Shown here: in pieces, positions 1-9,817 of the stretch
Position numbering within the stretch: the stretch's first letter is position 1
Layout of the letters: each line of letters begins with the position of its first letter
Translations under genes and position numbers: made by a program
Notes under the pieces: generated by a model
What the model was told of the DNA's origin: nothing
Databases searched by the model: none
Seen by the model: the letters and a program-made list of their open reading frames with translations, nothing else
Source: Myxococcales bacterium
GTDB lineage: Bacteria; Myxococcota_A; Polyangia; Fen-1088
Reading direction: 5' to 3'
Assembly (NCBI GenBank): GCA_003158395.1
Contig: PMIX01000126.1
Coordinates: 1 to 34,006, forward strand
DNA length: 34,006 bases

Positions 1-83
1 TGAATTTGAAGGGACGTCGGCTAGATAGCGTGTGTAGCTCAGGGCTACGTGGGGACAAAGGCAATCGAGATCTCGGAGGTGCG

Positions 84-938
84 ATGCGATCACTAGTATT
101 TCTGCTGGGCCTGCTGTGCAGCGCGAATGCTGCCGCTGTCGAAAAGTACGTTCTGGTTGAGTGGCCGCCGATGGAACTACGGCCTGCCGAGGAGGAGAAG
201 GTTCTGGCTGCAATCAGGGCGGGTATCAGGGCAGCGGGGTGCGAAGTGGCAATAGGGTGGGCGGGAGCGGGGGCAACGTGTACGACGTCAGTGTGCTGGA
301 AGGGCGTCGCAGTCGCGGCGAAAGCGACGGACGTCTTGGTGGTAACGGGTGAGTACAAGGACTTTGGGTGGCGCTTGGCGCTTGAACATAGGAGTGGCGC
401 AACCGGTGCGAGGATCGGAGGAGAGAAAGAGAACTGTGACACTTGCCCCTTCCCGTCGATGGTTGAACATGCGCGGGTAGCGGCGCAGCGGACGGCGGAA
501 TCGGGGCAGGTGGAAGCGCCCGCAGAGCCGATTCCGACCCCGACCGTATCTGCTGCGCCCCGTGCAACTAATCAACGGGCTTCAGGTGCTACCGAAGAAC
601 GGGTGGGCATCCCGCCGGCCGCCGTCGTTCAAGGCTCCAAGATGAATGGGACAGAGGGCAGCCCAACCTGGCCGATCTGGCTGATGGCCGGGGGTGGTGC
701 GGCGGTGTTGGGGGGAGGCGCGCTGTTGGTGATGAACGGGAGAGACTGGGGGTGTTCGGATACGCGAGGGGACTGTACGCGTCGATTCAAGACAATAACG
801 CCGGGATTGATCGTGGGGGGGGTAGGGGCTCTCGGGTTGGGCCTCGGGATTTGGCAGTACTTCAGCTCAGGAAACGACGGGGCACGGGTCGCACTGTGGT
901 TGGGGCCCAATAGTGTTGCGCTCGCAGGAGGGTTCTAG
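84..938 (+). CDS. Hypothetical secreted or membrane protein (signal peptide, C-terminal hydrophobic segments)
   Basis: ORF 6..938; the internal ATG at 84 follows a GGAGG-like RBS and starts MRSLVFLLGLLCSANAAA (signal peptide); two Gly-rich hydrophobic segments near the C-terminus. Confidence 0.7.
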   Translation: MRSLVFLLGLLCSANAAAVEKYVLVEWPPMELRPAEEEKVLAAIRAGIRAAGCEVAIGWAGAGATCTTSVCWKGVAVAAKATDVLVVTGEYKDFGWRLALEHRSGATGARIGGEKENCDTCPFPSMVEHARVAAQRTAESGQVEAPAEPIPTPTVSAAPRATNQRASGATEERVGIPPAAVVQGSKMNGTEGSPTWPIWLMAGGGAAVLGGGALLVMNGRDWGCSDTRGDCTRRFKTITPGLIVGGVGALGLGLGIWQYFSSGNDGARVALWLGPNSVALAGGF

Positions 939-940
939 GA

Positions 941-3700
941 ATGCGACAGATAGCTTTGCTGGTCTCGGTGATGGGGGTCCTCGGCGGGTGCAACTGGTTG
1001 ACGGAACTGAAGTCAGGACGGTGCGACAAGACGAGCGACTGCCGGGCAGGGGAGGTGTGCGACGAGCGTCAGTTTTGTGTCTGCGCAGGGCCCAATTGTG
1101 GGGATGGGGGCTCCCGCGACGTGAGCGGCCCAGCAACCATAGACGGAGCGGAGGCAAGGGAAAGCGGCGTCTCTTCCGACACGACGGCCGACGCGAGTGG
1201 CGTCTCCTCCGACACGACGGCCGATGCGAGTGGCGTCTCCGCGGACACGGCGGCCGGCGCGAGTATTGACGGGGCCACGGGCGACGCGAGCGCCGATGCC
1301 ACTGCCGATATGGTGCAGCCAGGGTGCAAAGTGAACGGGGATTGCTCGGATGCTCGACCGGCGTGCAGCGGCGGTGTTTGCGTGGAGTGCGCGACTTCCC
1401 CTGACTGCAAGAACCCAGGTAAGGCCGTGTGCGTAGCCAACGCTTGTGTGGAGTGCGGGGCCGTGGGTGACTGCAAAGATCCGGCGCGGGCGTTTTGCGT
1501 GGCGGGTGCCTGTGTGGGTTGCGACAAAGCCGGAGCGACTGCTTGTGCCGGGTTGCTGTGTGCGCCTGCGGACACCGCTGGCGTTGGTGGGCAGTGCGTG
1601 AAGTGTCTCACCAGTGCCGGCTGCTCGGGTGCCACGCCGATCTGCTCGGGCAACGCGTGCACCGCCTGCACCGCGGCCAGCCAGTGCCTCGCCAAGAACC
1701 CCACCGCACCGGCTTGTTCCGCCGGCGGGACCTGCGTCCAGTGCACGGACAACAGCACCTGCTCGGGGACGACCCCGGTGTGCGACACCACGACGAACAA
1801 GTGCGTCCAGTGTACGGACAACACGAGCTGTTCGGGTGCCACGCCGATCTGCTCGGGCAACGCGTGCACCGCCTGCACCGCGGCCAGCCAGTGCCTCGCC
1901 AAGAACCCCACCGCACCGGCTTGTTCCGCCAGCGGGACCTGCGTCCAGTGCGCGGACAACACCACCTGCTCGGGTACCACCCCGGTGTGTGACACCACGA
2001 CGAACAGGTGCGTCCAGTGCACGGACAACACGAGATGTTCGGGCGCCACGCCGATCTGCTCGGGTAACGTATGCACCGCCTGCACCGCAGCCAGCCAGTG
2101 TGCTGCCAAGAACCCCGCCGCGCCGGCTTGTTCCGCCAGCGGCGCGTGCGTCCAGTGCACGGACAACACCACCTGCTCGGGTACCACCCCGGTGTGCGAC
2201 ACCACAACGAACAGGTGCGTCCAGTGCCTCACTAGCGCCGGCTGCTCGGGCGCCACGCCGATCTGCTCGGGCAACGTGTGCGCCGCCTGCACCGCGGCTA
2301 GCCAGTGCGCTGCCAAGAGCCCCGCCGCTTCAGCGTGTTCCGCCACCGGGACGTGCGTCCAGTGTACCGACAACAGCACCTGCTCGGGTACCATGCCGGT
2401 GTGCGACATCACGACGAACAAGTGCGTCCAGTGCCTCACCAGCGTCGGCTGCTCGGGCGCCACGCCCATCTGCTCGGCGAACGTGTGTGCCGCCTGCACC
2501 GCGGCTAGCGACTGTGCTGCCAAGAACCCCGCCGCCCCGGCCTGTTCCGCCAGCGGGGCGTGCGTCCAGTGCACGGACAACACCACCTGCTCGGGTACCA
2601 CGCCCATCTGCTCGGCGAATGTGTGCACCGGCTGCACCGCGGCTAGTCAGTGTGCTGCCAAGAGCCCCACCGCTCCAGCGTGTTCCGCCAGCGGCACGTG
2701 TGTCCAGTGCACGGACAACACCACCTGCTCGGGTACCACGTCGGTATGCGACGCCACGACGAACAAGTGTGTCCAGTGCCTCACCAGCGCCGGCTGCTCG
2801 GGCGCCACGCCCATCTGTTCGGCGAACGTGTGCACCGCCTGCACCGCGGCTAGCCAGTGTCTCGCCAAGAACCCCGCCGCCCCGGCTTGTTCCGCCAGCG
2901 GGACGTGCGTGCAGTGCACCGACGACACCACCTGTTCCGGTAGCACACCCGTCTGCGCGACCGCAACCAACACTTGTCGCGGCTGCACCGCGGACACGGA
3001 GTGCTCCAGTCGTGGTCCCGGCGTGTGCATGAGCCACCAGGATGCCCGCTGCGCCTCCGATGCTGAGACGGCCGTCGTCATCGCTGGAGGCTCCCTGCCG
3101 AGTGTGGCCAGCCTGGCGGGCAAGGACCTGGTGGTCGTGCGCGGTACGGCATCCGGCACCCTGGTCTGGGCGCTCTCCGGCCCGCAGATGAGTATCGTGG
3201 GTCAGAACAGCGGCACCATCACCGGGGCTGGGGCAGGGAGCGCGGCGGTGCATGTCACCGGCGGCGACCTCTATATGAGGGGCCTCACGATCACCGGTGG
3301 CTCGCCTGGGCTCTGGGCAGATGGGGGGGCAGTCGTGCGCCTCGACCATGTCGACGTCACCAACAACACCGCCGGCGGCATCCTACTCGACGGGGCAGGC
3401 TTCGACATACGGAACACGACGGTCAGGGGGAATGGCCCGAACATAGCCGGCTCATCGGCCTTCGGCGGCATGCTCATCCAAAACGTGCCAACCTCGACCG
3501 CAGTGCCGAAGTCCCTGGCACTGTTTACGGTGACCTCGAACCAGCAGATTGGTGTGGCGTGTGCCTCGGGTACGGCCTCTCTCTTGAACCCCACGCCTAC
3601 AAGCGCGCTTGTATCCGGCAATACCGGCGGTGACATTGCCGGTACCTGCGGCTTCACCTCCTGCGCCACCGCCAGCACCACGTGCGGGGCCCAGCCATGA
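941..3700 (+). CDS. Cys-rich tandem-repeat lipoprotein with C-terminal beta-helix-like region
   Basis: 919-aa ORF; lipobox-like MRQIALLVSVMGVLGGCNW; repeated CVQCTDNTTCSGTTPVCDTTTNKCVQC... blocks; C-terminal VHVTGGDLYMRGLTITGG...VRLDHVDVTNNTAGGILLDG resembles right-handed beta-helix repeats; starts 2 nt after the previous stop. Confidence 0.85.
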   Translation: MRQIALLVSVMGVLGGCNWLTELKSGRCDKTSDCRAGEVCDERQFCVCAGPNCGDGGSRDVSGPATIDGAEARESGVSSDTTADASGVSSDTTADASGVSADTAAGASIDGATGDASADATADMVQPGCKVNGDCSDARPACSGGVCVECATSPDCKNPGKAVCVANACVECGAVGDCKDPARAFCVAGACVGCDKAGATACAGLLCAPADTAGVGGQCVKCLTSAGCSGATPICSGNACTACTAASQCLAKNPTAPACSAGGTCVQCTDNSTCSGTTPVCDTTTNKCVQCTDNTSCSGATPICSGNACTACTAASQCLAKNPTAPACSASGTCVQCADNTTCSGTTPVCDTTTNRCVQCTDNTRCSGATPICSGNVCTACTAASQCAAKNPAAPACSASGACVQCTDNTTCSGTTPVCDTTTNRCVQCLTSAGCSGATPICSGNVCAACTAASQCAAKSPAASACSATGTCVQCTDNSTCSGTMPVCDITTNKCVQCLTSVGCSGATPICSANVCAACTAASDCAAKNPAAPACSASGACVQCTDNTTCSGTTPICSANVCTGCTAASQCAAKSPTAPACSASGTCVQCTDNTTCSGTTSVCDATTNKCVQCLTSAGCSGATPICSANVCTACTAASQCLAKNPAAPACSASGTCVQCTDDTTCSGSTPVCATATNTCRGCTADTECSSRGPGVCMSHQDARCASDAETAVVIAGGSLPSVASLAGKDLVVVRGTASGTLVWALSGPQMSIVGQNSGTITGAGAGSAAVHVTGGDLYMRGLTITGGSPGLWADGGAVVRLDHVDVTNNTAGGILLDGAGFDIRNTTVRGNGPNIAGSSAFGGMLIQNVPTSTAVPKSLALFTVTSNQQIGVACASGTASLLNPTPTSALVSGNTGGDIAGTCGFTSCATASTTCGAQP
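1595..3005 (+). repeat. Coding tandem repeat, about 207 bp (about 69 aa) per unit, roughly six units, one shortened
   Basis: Reiterated CVQC(T/A)DN.(S/T)CSGTTPVCDTTTN(K/R)CVQC...CSGATPICSGN(A/V)CTACTAASQC.AKNP.APACSASG. Confidence 0.85.
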
Positions 3701-3741
3701 GGCGCCTCCGGCGGTAGCCCGGAACAGATGTATCCTCGGGG

Positions 3742-4002
3742 TCAGGGGACGGCCACACAGTAGAGAACGCCCAGATCGTTGCCGAAGCTATCGGTGCCAC
3801 CGCAGGGAGCCGTGATCCCGTTCCACCAACCGGAGGCGACCGTGTCGACAATTCCTTGCACTCCCGCGCGAGAAACTGAAGAAATACTCGGGCTGAGAAT
3901 GTGCCCCGAAATCTCGCCTGCGGGCCCGGGCTGAGTGGCCGCTTGGTTGGCAAGACAGGGCCCGTTTCGCCTCGCCCTACGACACAGGCGTGATGACCCA
4001 GA
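3742..4002 (-). pseudogene. Orphan open frame resembling the C-terminal end of a protein, no obvious start
   Basis: Reverse-strand frame ending at 3742: ...GPCLANQAATQPGPAGEISGHILSPSISSVSRAGVQGIVDTVASGWWNGITAPCGGTDSFGNDLGVLYCVAVP*; no ATG, in-frame stop at 4003-4005. Confidence 0.45.
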
Positions 4003-4095
4003 CTATCCCCAGGTCGTCAGTCTGTGAATGCGATACCGTGCACGCCGGAGTGCCTACGCGCCCATGCCAGGCGCGTGGTGTATCCCGGACCCTGG

Positions 4096-5790
4096 CTAGG
4101 GTACCGCCTGTTGCCCGTCACCAGCCGCGCTGGCATAGGTCTCGGCAATCATTCGCTCCACCTTGGCCCAGCCGGGATGAAGCCGAAGCGCCTCTTTCCA
4201 AACAGCGATGGCCTGGGCTGGACGCCCATTGGCTTTCAACGCAGCTGCGAGGTTCGCCCGCACACTGGCGTTTCTGGGCAGCAGTCGCACGGCGACTTTC
4301 AGCTCCTCGACCGCCTCGGCGCTTCGACCCACCCGCAACAACACCGCCCCAAGATTGTTGTGCTGCTGGGGCTCAGTCGGCGCAATGCGGATGGCTGCCT
4401 GGTAATGGCCGATGGCTTCGTCAGGCCGGCCGTGGTCCTTCGCGTAGACCGCCAGATTGAACTCGGCCATCCAGGCGTCGGGGTTTCTTTGCAGGGTGTG
4501 TTGGAAGAGCGCCTCATAGTCGTGAAAGGCAGCGCACTGACGTGCACTACGGGCCGCAAGCAGTGCGAGCAAGAGCCCCGCGACCAAGCGAGCGGCAGGG
4601 ATCGGCCGGCGCCCGAACCGTCTGGTCAGCGCCCATAGGGCCGAGGCGCAAAGAGCAATCGGGCCCATGCTGGCCAGGTACTGAAAATGATCCTGGACGT
4701 AGGAAAATCGGTGATAGGCGACGGTGAAGAATCCCAGTGCCGGCGCGATGGTCAAGGTGTAGCAAGACAACGCCACCAGAGGACCCCAGCCGACCCGGCG
4801 GCCGAGTCTGATCGCCGCGGCAAGGACCAGCACAACCGCAGCAGGAAAGACATACTGCCACCAGACGGCCCCGTCGATGTGCCAGCGCGGGTACACGAAC
4901 ATCAACTCCGCTGGCCAAAGTAGCTTGCCCAGATAGAAGATAAAAGCCCGGCCCGCAATCAGGAACCGGTCCAGCCAAGGATAGGTCCAGTCGGCGTTCA
5001 CATGGGTCTGCTCGATCCACGCTGTGATGGTGCTGGCGAGCGCTCCCAGCACGAAAAAGGGGACCAACGCAGCGGCTGACCGTCTCCAACCCCGCGGTCG
5101 TTTCCACAGCAGCACGACCAGCAGAGCCGCAGGCAAGGTGGCAACCGCGGTCTTGCTCAGCAGCGCCAGGCCGAAAAGCAAGAGGGCCAGCGCGCGCCAA
5201 AGCGACGGTCGCACCAGCGGGCGCTGGCCTTGGGCGGGAGCTACGCCAATCCCGGCGGCACGCAAGAAGGCCAAAGCGGCCGCAAGATAGAGGACGCCCG
5301 CAAGCACGTTCTTGCGTTCGGTGATCCACGCTACCGACTCAACGTGCACGGGGTGAACGGCAAACAAGGCGGCAGCAAGCCACGCCGCCGGAATTGCAAG
5401 GGCGCGCAACACGCGCCAAAACAGGAACGCGACGCCCGCATGCAAGAGGATGTTGTCGAGGTGGTACGGGAAGGGGTTCAGGCCGAAGAGCCGGTATTCC
5501 ACCCAGAAGCTGGTGTGGGTCAGCGGGTAGTATTGCTGGTTGGCCAGCAGGTCGCTCCAGATGCGAAGCAATCCGTCCACGCTCCTCAGCGTGAAGTTGT
5601 TGGTCACATTGTCGTCGTCGTCCCAGACGAAGCCCCCGCCCAGCGCGGGGAAATAGGCCGCCAAGACCAGCGCGCCGATCGCCAAGGCCCCCATCGCGCG
5701 CGGATGCGAGTGCAAAGAAGTGCGGCAGGCGTGGACGGTTCGGTCCCAGACAGCGCGGAGACGAAACCAAGGACGAGCCAGATTGTCCAT
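4096..5790 (-). CDS. Polytopic membrane protein with C-terminal TPR repeats (TMTC/PMT-like putative glycosyltransferase)
   Basis: 564 aa; many TM segments, FVWDDDDNVTNN and VHPVHVESVAWITERKNVLAG motifs typical of TMTC-like proteins, then TPRs (AEFNLAVYAKDHGRPDEAIGHYQAAIRIAP...). Confidence 0.8.
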   Translation of the reverse strand: MDNLARPWFRLRAVWDRTVHACRTSLHSHPRAMGALAIGALVLAAYFPALGGGFVWDDDDNVTNNFTLRSVDGLLRIWSDLLANQQYYPLTHTSFWVEYRLFGLNPFPYHLDNILLHAGVAFLFWRVLRALAIPAAWLAAALFAVHPVHVESVAWITERKNVLAGVLYLAAALAFLRAAGIGVAPAQGQRPLVRPSLWRALALLLFGLALLSKTAVATLPAALLVVLLWKRPRGWRRSAAALVPFFVLGALASTITAWIEQTHVNADWTYPWLDRFLIAGRAFIFYLGKLLWPAELMFVYPRWHIDGAVWWQYVFPAAVVLVLAAAIRLGRRVGWGPLVALSCYTLTIAPALGFFTVAYHRFSYVQDHFQYLASMGPIALCASALWALTRRFGRRPIPAARLVAGLLLALLAARSARQCAAFHDYEALFQHTLQRNPDAWMAEFNLAVYAKDHGRPDEAIGHYQAAIRIAPTEPQQHNNLGAVLLRVGRSAEAVEELKVAVRLLPRNASVRANLAAALKANGRPAQAIAVWKEALRLHPGWAKVERMIAETYASAAGDGQQAVP

Positions 5791-5927
5791 ACCGGGCGGA
5801 GCCTCCCTATTGCCAGTCCAGCTTCGGGTGCGAGGCTATCTCACCGTATGGTCCAGCATGTAGATTTTGGCCGAGCTCTCTTGCAGGTAGAAGATCGTCA
5901 GAAAGTCGAACGATGGAATGGCTGCCC

Positions 5928-7979
5928 TCAGCGCACGCAACGAACATCGTTCTTGCTGGTCATGGCGTCGTAGCCCGTAGTGCCGTCGTAGAAAGAGACC
6001 CCCGTCGCGTTGGACGTCGAGTCGGCCACCACAGAGGCAGACCAGAAAAACCAGCTGGGTGTCCCGGGTAGAAAAGCGTTCGGGTCCATCAAAGGAGCGC
6101 TCGCTTGCGAGTAGTCGACGATGGTCTGTAGCTCCTTGCCTGTCGGAAGGCGCCAGCCTGTGCCTCCAAGGCTCGCGCCTAGGCTGGCACAGTAGGTTTT
6201 GGCGTCAGCCCAAGAATAGGGAGTCGGGGGAGTCTGTTGCCAGGTCAGTTTGCTCTTCGTGTCGTAGACGGTTCCGCTGCCGGTTCCGCCAGCGGTCACA
6301 ACGTACTGTCCGGCCGGAGCGCTGGCGTCAGCCGGGGTTGGCGAGGCGACCGCCCGCACACAACGAACGTTATACGGAGAGGATACGTCCCAGCTCTCCG
6401 CGCCGCCGCTATAGAAGGTGACGTACCGCGCCTTGGATGCTGATCCGGCCACCGCAGTCGAGGACCAAAACGAAGCCGCCGGCGTCGAGGGGAAATATGT
6501 GCCGTTGATGCTTGGGATGACCTGCCCGAGGTCCACGATGGACACAAGCTCGATGATCGACGGGAGGCGCCAGTCGCTGTGGCCGGCGAGGGCCAGCGTC
6601 GGGCAGGTGGCAACCGCCTGCGACCAGGTGTACTTGGTCGCGGTCGATACTGCCTGCTGCCACATAAGGCCGGTGACGTTGTCGGTGACCGTGCCGTCGT
6701 TGTTGTCCGTGTAGCTCTCGAGGTTGGGTGCGCCAGCGGTCACGTCCGCTTGACTATTGGGCATCGGCCACCCGACCCAGTTGGGATCGAAGCAGGTTAC
6801 CTGGGGCCCGCAAACCAGCCCAGTTGAACAGGTTGTGGTGGCTGTGATCGCAGTACAACCGTTAGCTCCAAGCGTGCACGTCCCGAGGCTCGTGCCCGAA
6901 AAACACGCTGTTGCCCCAGTCGTACAAGCGTTCGTGCAACAGGATGCCGAGCCAGCCGCGCCACCGCAGGCTCCGTTGGTGCATGTCGAGGTGGTGCAGA
7001 CGGTGCAGCCATTGGTCCCGACGGTACATGTCTGAAGGCTCGTACTCGACAGACACGTCATCCCAGCCGCACCAGCGTTTGTGCAGCACGATGCCGCACC
7101 GGCGGCGCCGCTGCAAGCTCCATTGGTACAAGTGGCAGCCGATGATTGGTAGAAGCAGGCCTGCGAATCTTGCGAGCAGGAGGCCAGGGTCGATCCGCTG
7201 GTGCACGTACCTCCGAGTGAACTGCACACGGGATCCGTCTTGCACGTGCATTTGGCTGTCCCGCTCGGCCCAGTACAGGTCTGATGTGCCCCGCACGCGA
7301 CAACCGTGCTCCACTGTCCATTCGTACAAGTCTGAACGCCGTTGGTCGAACACTGAGTGGCGCCTTCCTGGCAGACCGCCACCGTTCCACCTGTGCCCAG
7401 GGAGCCACCCGTGCCGACGAAGCCTCCGCTTCCGGCAGTCCCACCCGTGCTCGTCGTTCCTCCAGAGGTTGTCGTCGCACCACCTAGGGCGATTGCGCCG
7501 CCCGCGCGGCTATCGACGAGTGCATCGATCACCGGTTGGCCACCGCCGCTGGCACCACCAACAAGCACGGGCGCATCGATGGCGTCCGTGCCACCTGCGG
7601 CCCTGGGGGCGTCAGCTGCAGTCGTGCCGCCAGCCCCGCCCGTGCCGATCGTTCCACCTGCCCCGGCGGGGGCATCTGTCTTCTCATCGACGCTGCCGCC
7701 GGCCGAGGGCTGGCCGCCCGCGCCACCGGAGCCTCCACCCACCCCCCCGGTCGTGATCGCACCACCGCCGACCGATATTCCCGCGTCTTCGCTCTCTCCT
7801 CCCATGCCGGCATAGCTTCCCAGGCTCGTGCTGCCCGCGCCGCCTGTGCCACCCGGGCCGCCAGACGCGACAGCGTCGGCAGCACCGAAATTTGGAGGCA
7901 CAACGCCGGTACATCCCAGCGCGCAAATGGCGAGAAGGCAGACAGGGATTCGAATGGAGAGCAGGACCGGTTTCGTCAT
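5928..7979 (-). CDS. Lipoprotein with Gly-rich linker, Cys-rich repeats and two DUF1566 (Lcl C-terminal)-like domains
   Basis: Start at MTKPVLLSIRIPVCLLAICALGCTG (lipobox); GGxGGTGG linker; DWRLPSIIELVSIVD... and GWRLPTGKELQTIVDYSQ... with DNVTGLMWQQ / DTKSKLTWQQ. Confidence 0.8.
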   Translation of the reverse strand: MTKPVLLSIRIPVCLLAICALGCTGVVPPNFGAADAVASGGPGGTGGAGSTSLGSYAGMGGESEDAGISVGGGAITTGGVGGGSGGAGGQPSAGGSVDEKTDAPAGAGGTIGTGGAGGTTAADAPRAAGGTDAIDAPVLVGGASGGGQPVIDALVDSRAGGAIALGGATTTSGGTTSTGGTAGSGGFVGTGGSLGTGGTVAVCQEGATQCSTNGVQTCTNGQWSTVVACGAHQTCTGPSGTAKCTCKTDPVCSSLGGTCTSGSTLASCSQDSQACFYQSSAATCTNGACSGAAGAASCCTNAGAAGMTCLSSTSLQTCTVGTNGCTVCTTSTCTNGACGGAAGSASCCTNACTTGATACFSGTSLGTCTLGANGCTAITATTTCSTGLVCGPQVTCFDPNWVGWPMPNSQADVTAGAPNLESYTDNNDGTVTDNVTGLMWQQAVSTATKYTWSQAVATCPTLALAGHSDWRLPSIIELVSIVDLGQVIPSINGTYFPSTPAASFWSSTAVAGSASKARYVTFYSGGAESWDVSSPYNVRCVRAVASPTPADASAPAGQYVVTAGGTGSGTVYDTKSKLTWQQTPPTPYSWADAKTYCASLGASLGGTGWRLPTGKELQTIVDYSQASAPLMDPNAFLPGTPSWFFWSASVVADSTSNATGVSFYDGTTGYDAMTSKNDVRCVR

Positions 7980-8307
7980 TCCATGACCTAGTTGGGTGGT
8001 GTCGGTTCTCGAGATGGGAAAAGATACCACCGTCTAGAGGGGCAAGAGACGGTTCAGGCTTCCCGAGATCGACGATCAGACCAGGACCCGCGTCGTTGTG
8101 GATCCGTTTTCCTGGGCAAGCCGGAGCGTGTCAACGCAGCCGGCCCGGGTGCCGCGACCGCCTTCCCCGGGTACACGGGTTCCATTCCACGCCTGTGCTC
8201 GTCTGCTACCCTGGGGCCACCACGCTTACGGTGCCCGTGGCTCTCCGCCCCAAAAGGTTGACCCGCGCAGGTGCTTGTGTGACTCCTAGTCTTGTGGAGG
8301 TGGACTC

Positions 8308-9354
8308 ATGAACGCACCCCGACGCAAAACCGGCCCTGTCAGTTTCGGTCCGCGTCCCTGCAGGACTTTGGCCGCGCTGCACGCACTCGCGCCCCTGCTC
8401 TTGTTGGGCTGCACGGCGCGGACTCCGCTCCGGTCTTCCACAGGAAACCCCTCGGAGCCAGATGACACCCTTGACACCGGGGGACAGATTGGCGTGGGCG
8501 CGGCAGGATCGGGCGGCGGGAACGCCGCGGGCGCTGCAGGCAAGGGGAGCGCGGGGGGGGCAGGGGGACCCTCATCGAGCGGAGGAACCCCTGGCCTGGC
8601 TGGGGCGAAGGGAGGTGCGACTACTGGCACCGCGGGTAGCGGCGGCGCCTCGTCCGCAGGTGGCATGACGATCTCCAGCGGAGGCCGCACGGCAAGCGGG
8701 GGAGCAACCTCGACGGTCGGTGGTGCGACAACGAACAGAGGCGGCTCGTCGGCCGGCGGAACCAGAGCCACCGGCGGCAGCTCGCCTGTTGGTGGTAGCG
8801 TAGCAACCGGCGGGACAACAGCGCCCGGTGCCCCTGCGATCAATGACAGCGGCTATGTGAAGGTGTCTGCGGGCACGACCATTCTGGCCGGATTCGTCAC
8901 ATCCGCTGAGGGCGGCTCCGGATCTTCGATTGCGTTGACCTACGGACCGACATCTTTCTGCGCGTCGGGCACGGTAGGTATGAATGGTACCTACAGTTCC
9001 TGGGCCAATGCAGGATTCAGCGTCAACCAAGACCCATCGGGCGCGAGTGGATCTTCAAGTCCGCTGGTGCTCTCGGGCAGCACATTTTCTGTCAGCTACG
9101 TCAACAATGGCGGGTCTCCGCTGAGATTTCAGCTCTTTGATGGCAGTGACTATTGGTGCTACCAGCTGCCGCTCTCGACTGGCGCTACTACGAAAACGAT
9201 TCCATTTGCGAGTCTGAACACCCAGTGCTGGAGCAATGGTGGGAGCTCGTTTGCATCTGGCACTCCCATTACGTCGGTACAACTTCTCGTGCCAGGTAGC
9301 AACACCAGCGCTACGCCTTTCGACTTCTGCTTCCTGGGGCTGACCGTCCAGTAG
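8308..9354 (+). CDS. Lipoprotein with Gly/Ser-rich linker and C-terminal beta-sandwich-like domain
   Basis: 348 aa; lipobox LLLLGCTAR; low-complexity GGxxxxGG linker; C-terminal beta-rich domain ending FDFCFLGLTVQ. Confidence 0.7.
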   Translation: MNAPRRKTGPVSFGPRPCRTLAALHALAPLLLLGCTARTPLRSSTGNPSEPDDTLDTGGQIGVGAAGSGGGNAAGAAGKGSAGGAGGPSSSGGTPGLAGAKGGATTGTAGSGGASSAGGMTISSGGRTASGGATSTVGGATTNRGGSSAGGTRATGGSSPVGGSVATGGTTAPGAPAINDSGYVKVSAGTTILAGFVTSAEGGSGSSIALTYGPTSFCASGTVGMNGTYSSWANAGFSVNQDPSGASGSSSPLVLSGSTFSVSYVNNGGSPLRFQLFDGSDYWCYQLPLSTGATTKTIPFASLNTQCWSNGGSSFASGTPITSVQLLVPGSNTSATPFDFCFLGLTVQ

Positions 9355-9567
9355 CCGGCCAACCCTGCCTGACTTGCCCCGGGGCACCGCGGCAAGCGTG
9401 ACGGGCCGGGTCCTGGCAAGTGGGTGGTGGTCAACGCCAAGGCCCGCACCTGAGGCCAGCAGCCAAAGGTGCGAGCGCCGGCATTCATGTCCGAGCCGCA
9501 TGTGACGATACTAGCTTGAGCGCGCCTTTCGCAGCACCTCTGCTGCGCGCGAACGCGTAAATAGGAT

Positions 9568-9702
9568 CCGCTTACGGCGAGGAATGGCAAAGGAATGGAC
9601 GGAACCCGGGAGAACAAGCACGGCGGCTTGCTGATTTGCGCCAGTGCCGTGAGCCAGGGAGCCACGTTCACCATCAAACTACCCATCGGTAGGGGAGCGT
9701 GA
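9568..9702 (+). pseudogene. Histidine-kinase ATPase-domain C-terminal remnant
   Basis: Frame ending at 9702: PLTARNGKGMDGTRENKHGGLLICASAVSQGATFTIKLPIGRGA*; resembles the HGG..I..S..G.GATF.I.LP end of HATPase_c; preceded by an in-frame stop at 9562-9564. Confidence 0.55.
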
Positions 9703-9817
9703 TCCAGATCGTGGTGCCGATGGCGCGCTCAGATGCAAGCGGCACGATGCCGACGAGGCCGCGCCGTGTTGAACGGTGGGTGTGGCCGGCGTCGAATCTG
9801 GATAACGGAGATCCGGC

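Noticed and set aside
1069-2637. 522-aa minus-strand ORF
   Set aside because: Antisense shadow of the Cys-rich tandem-repeat gene; its repeats mirror the sense repeats.
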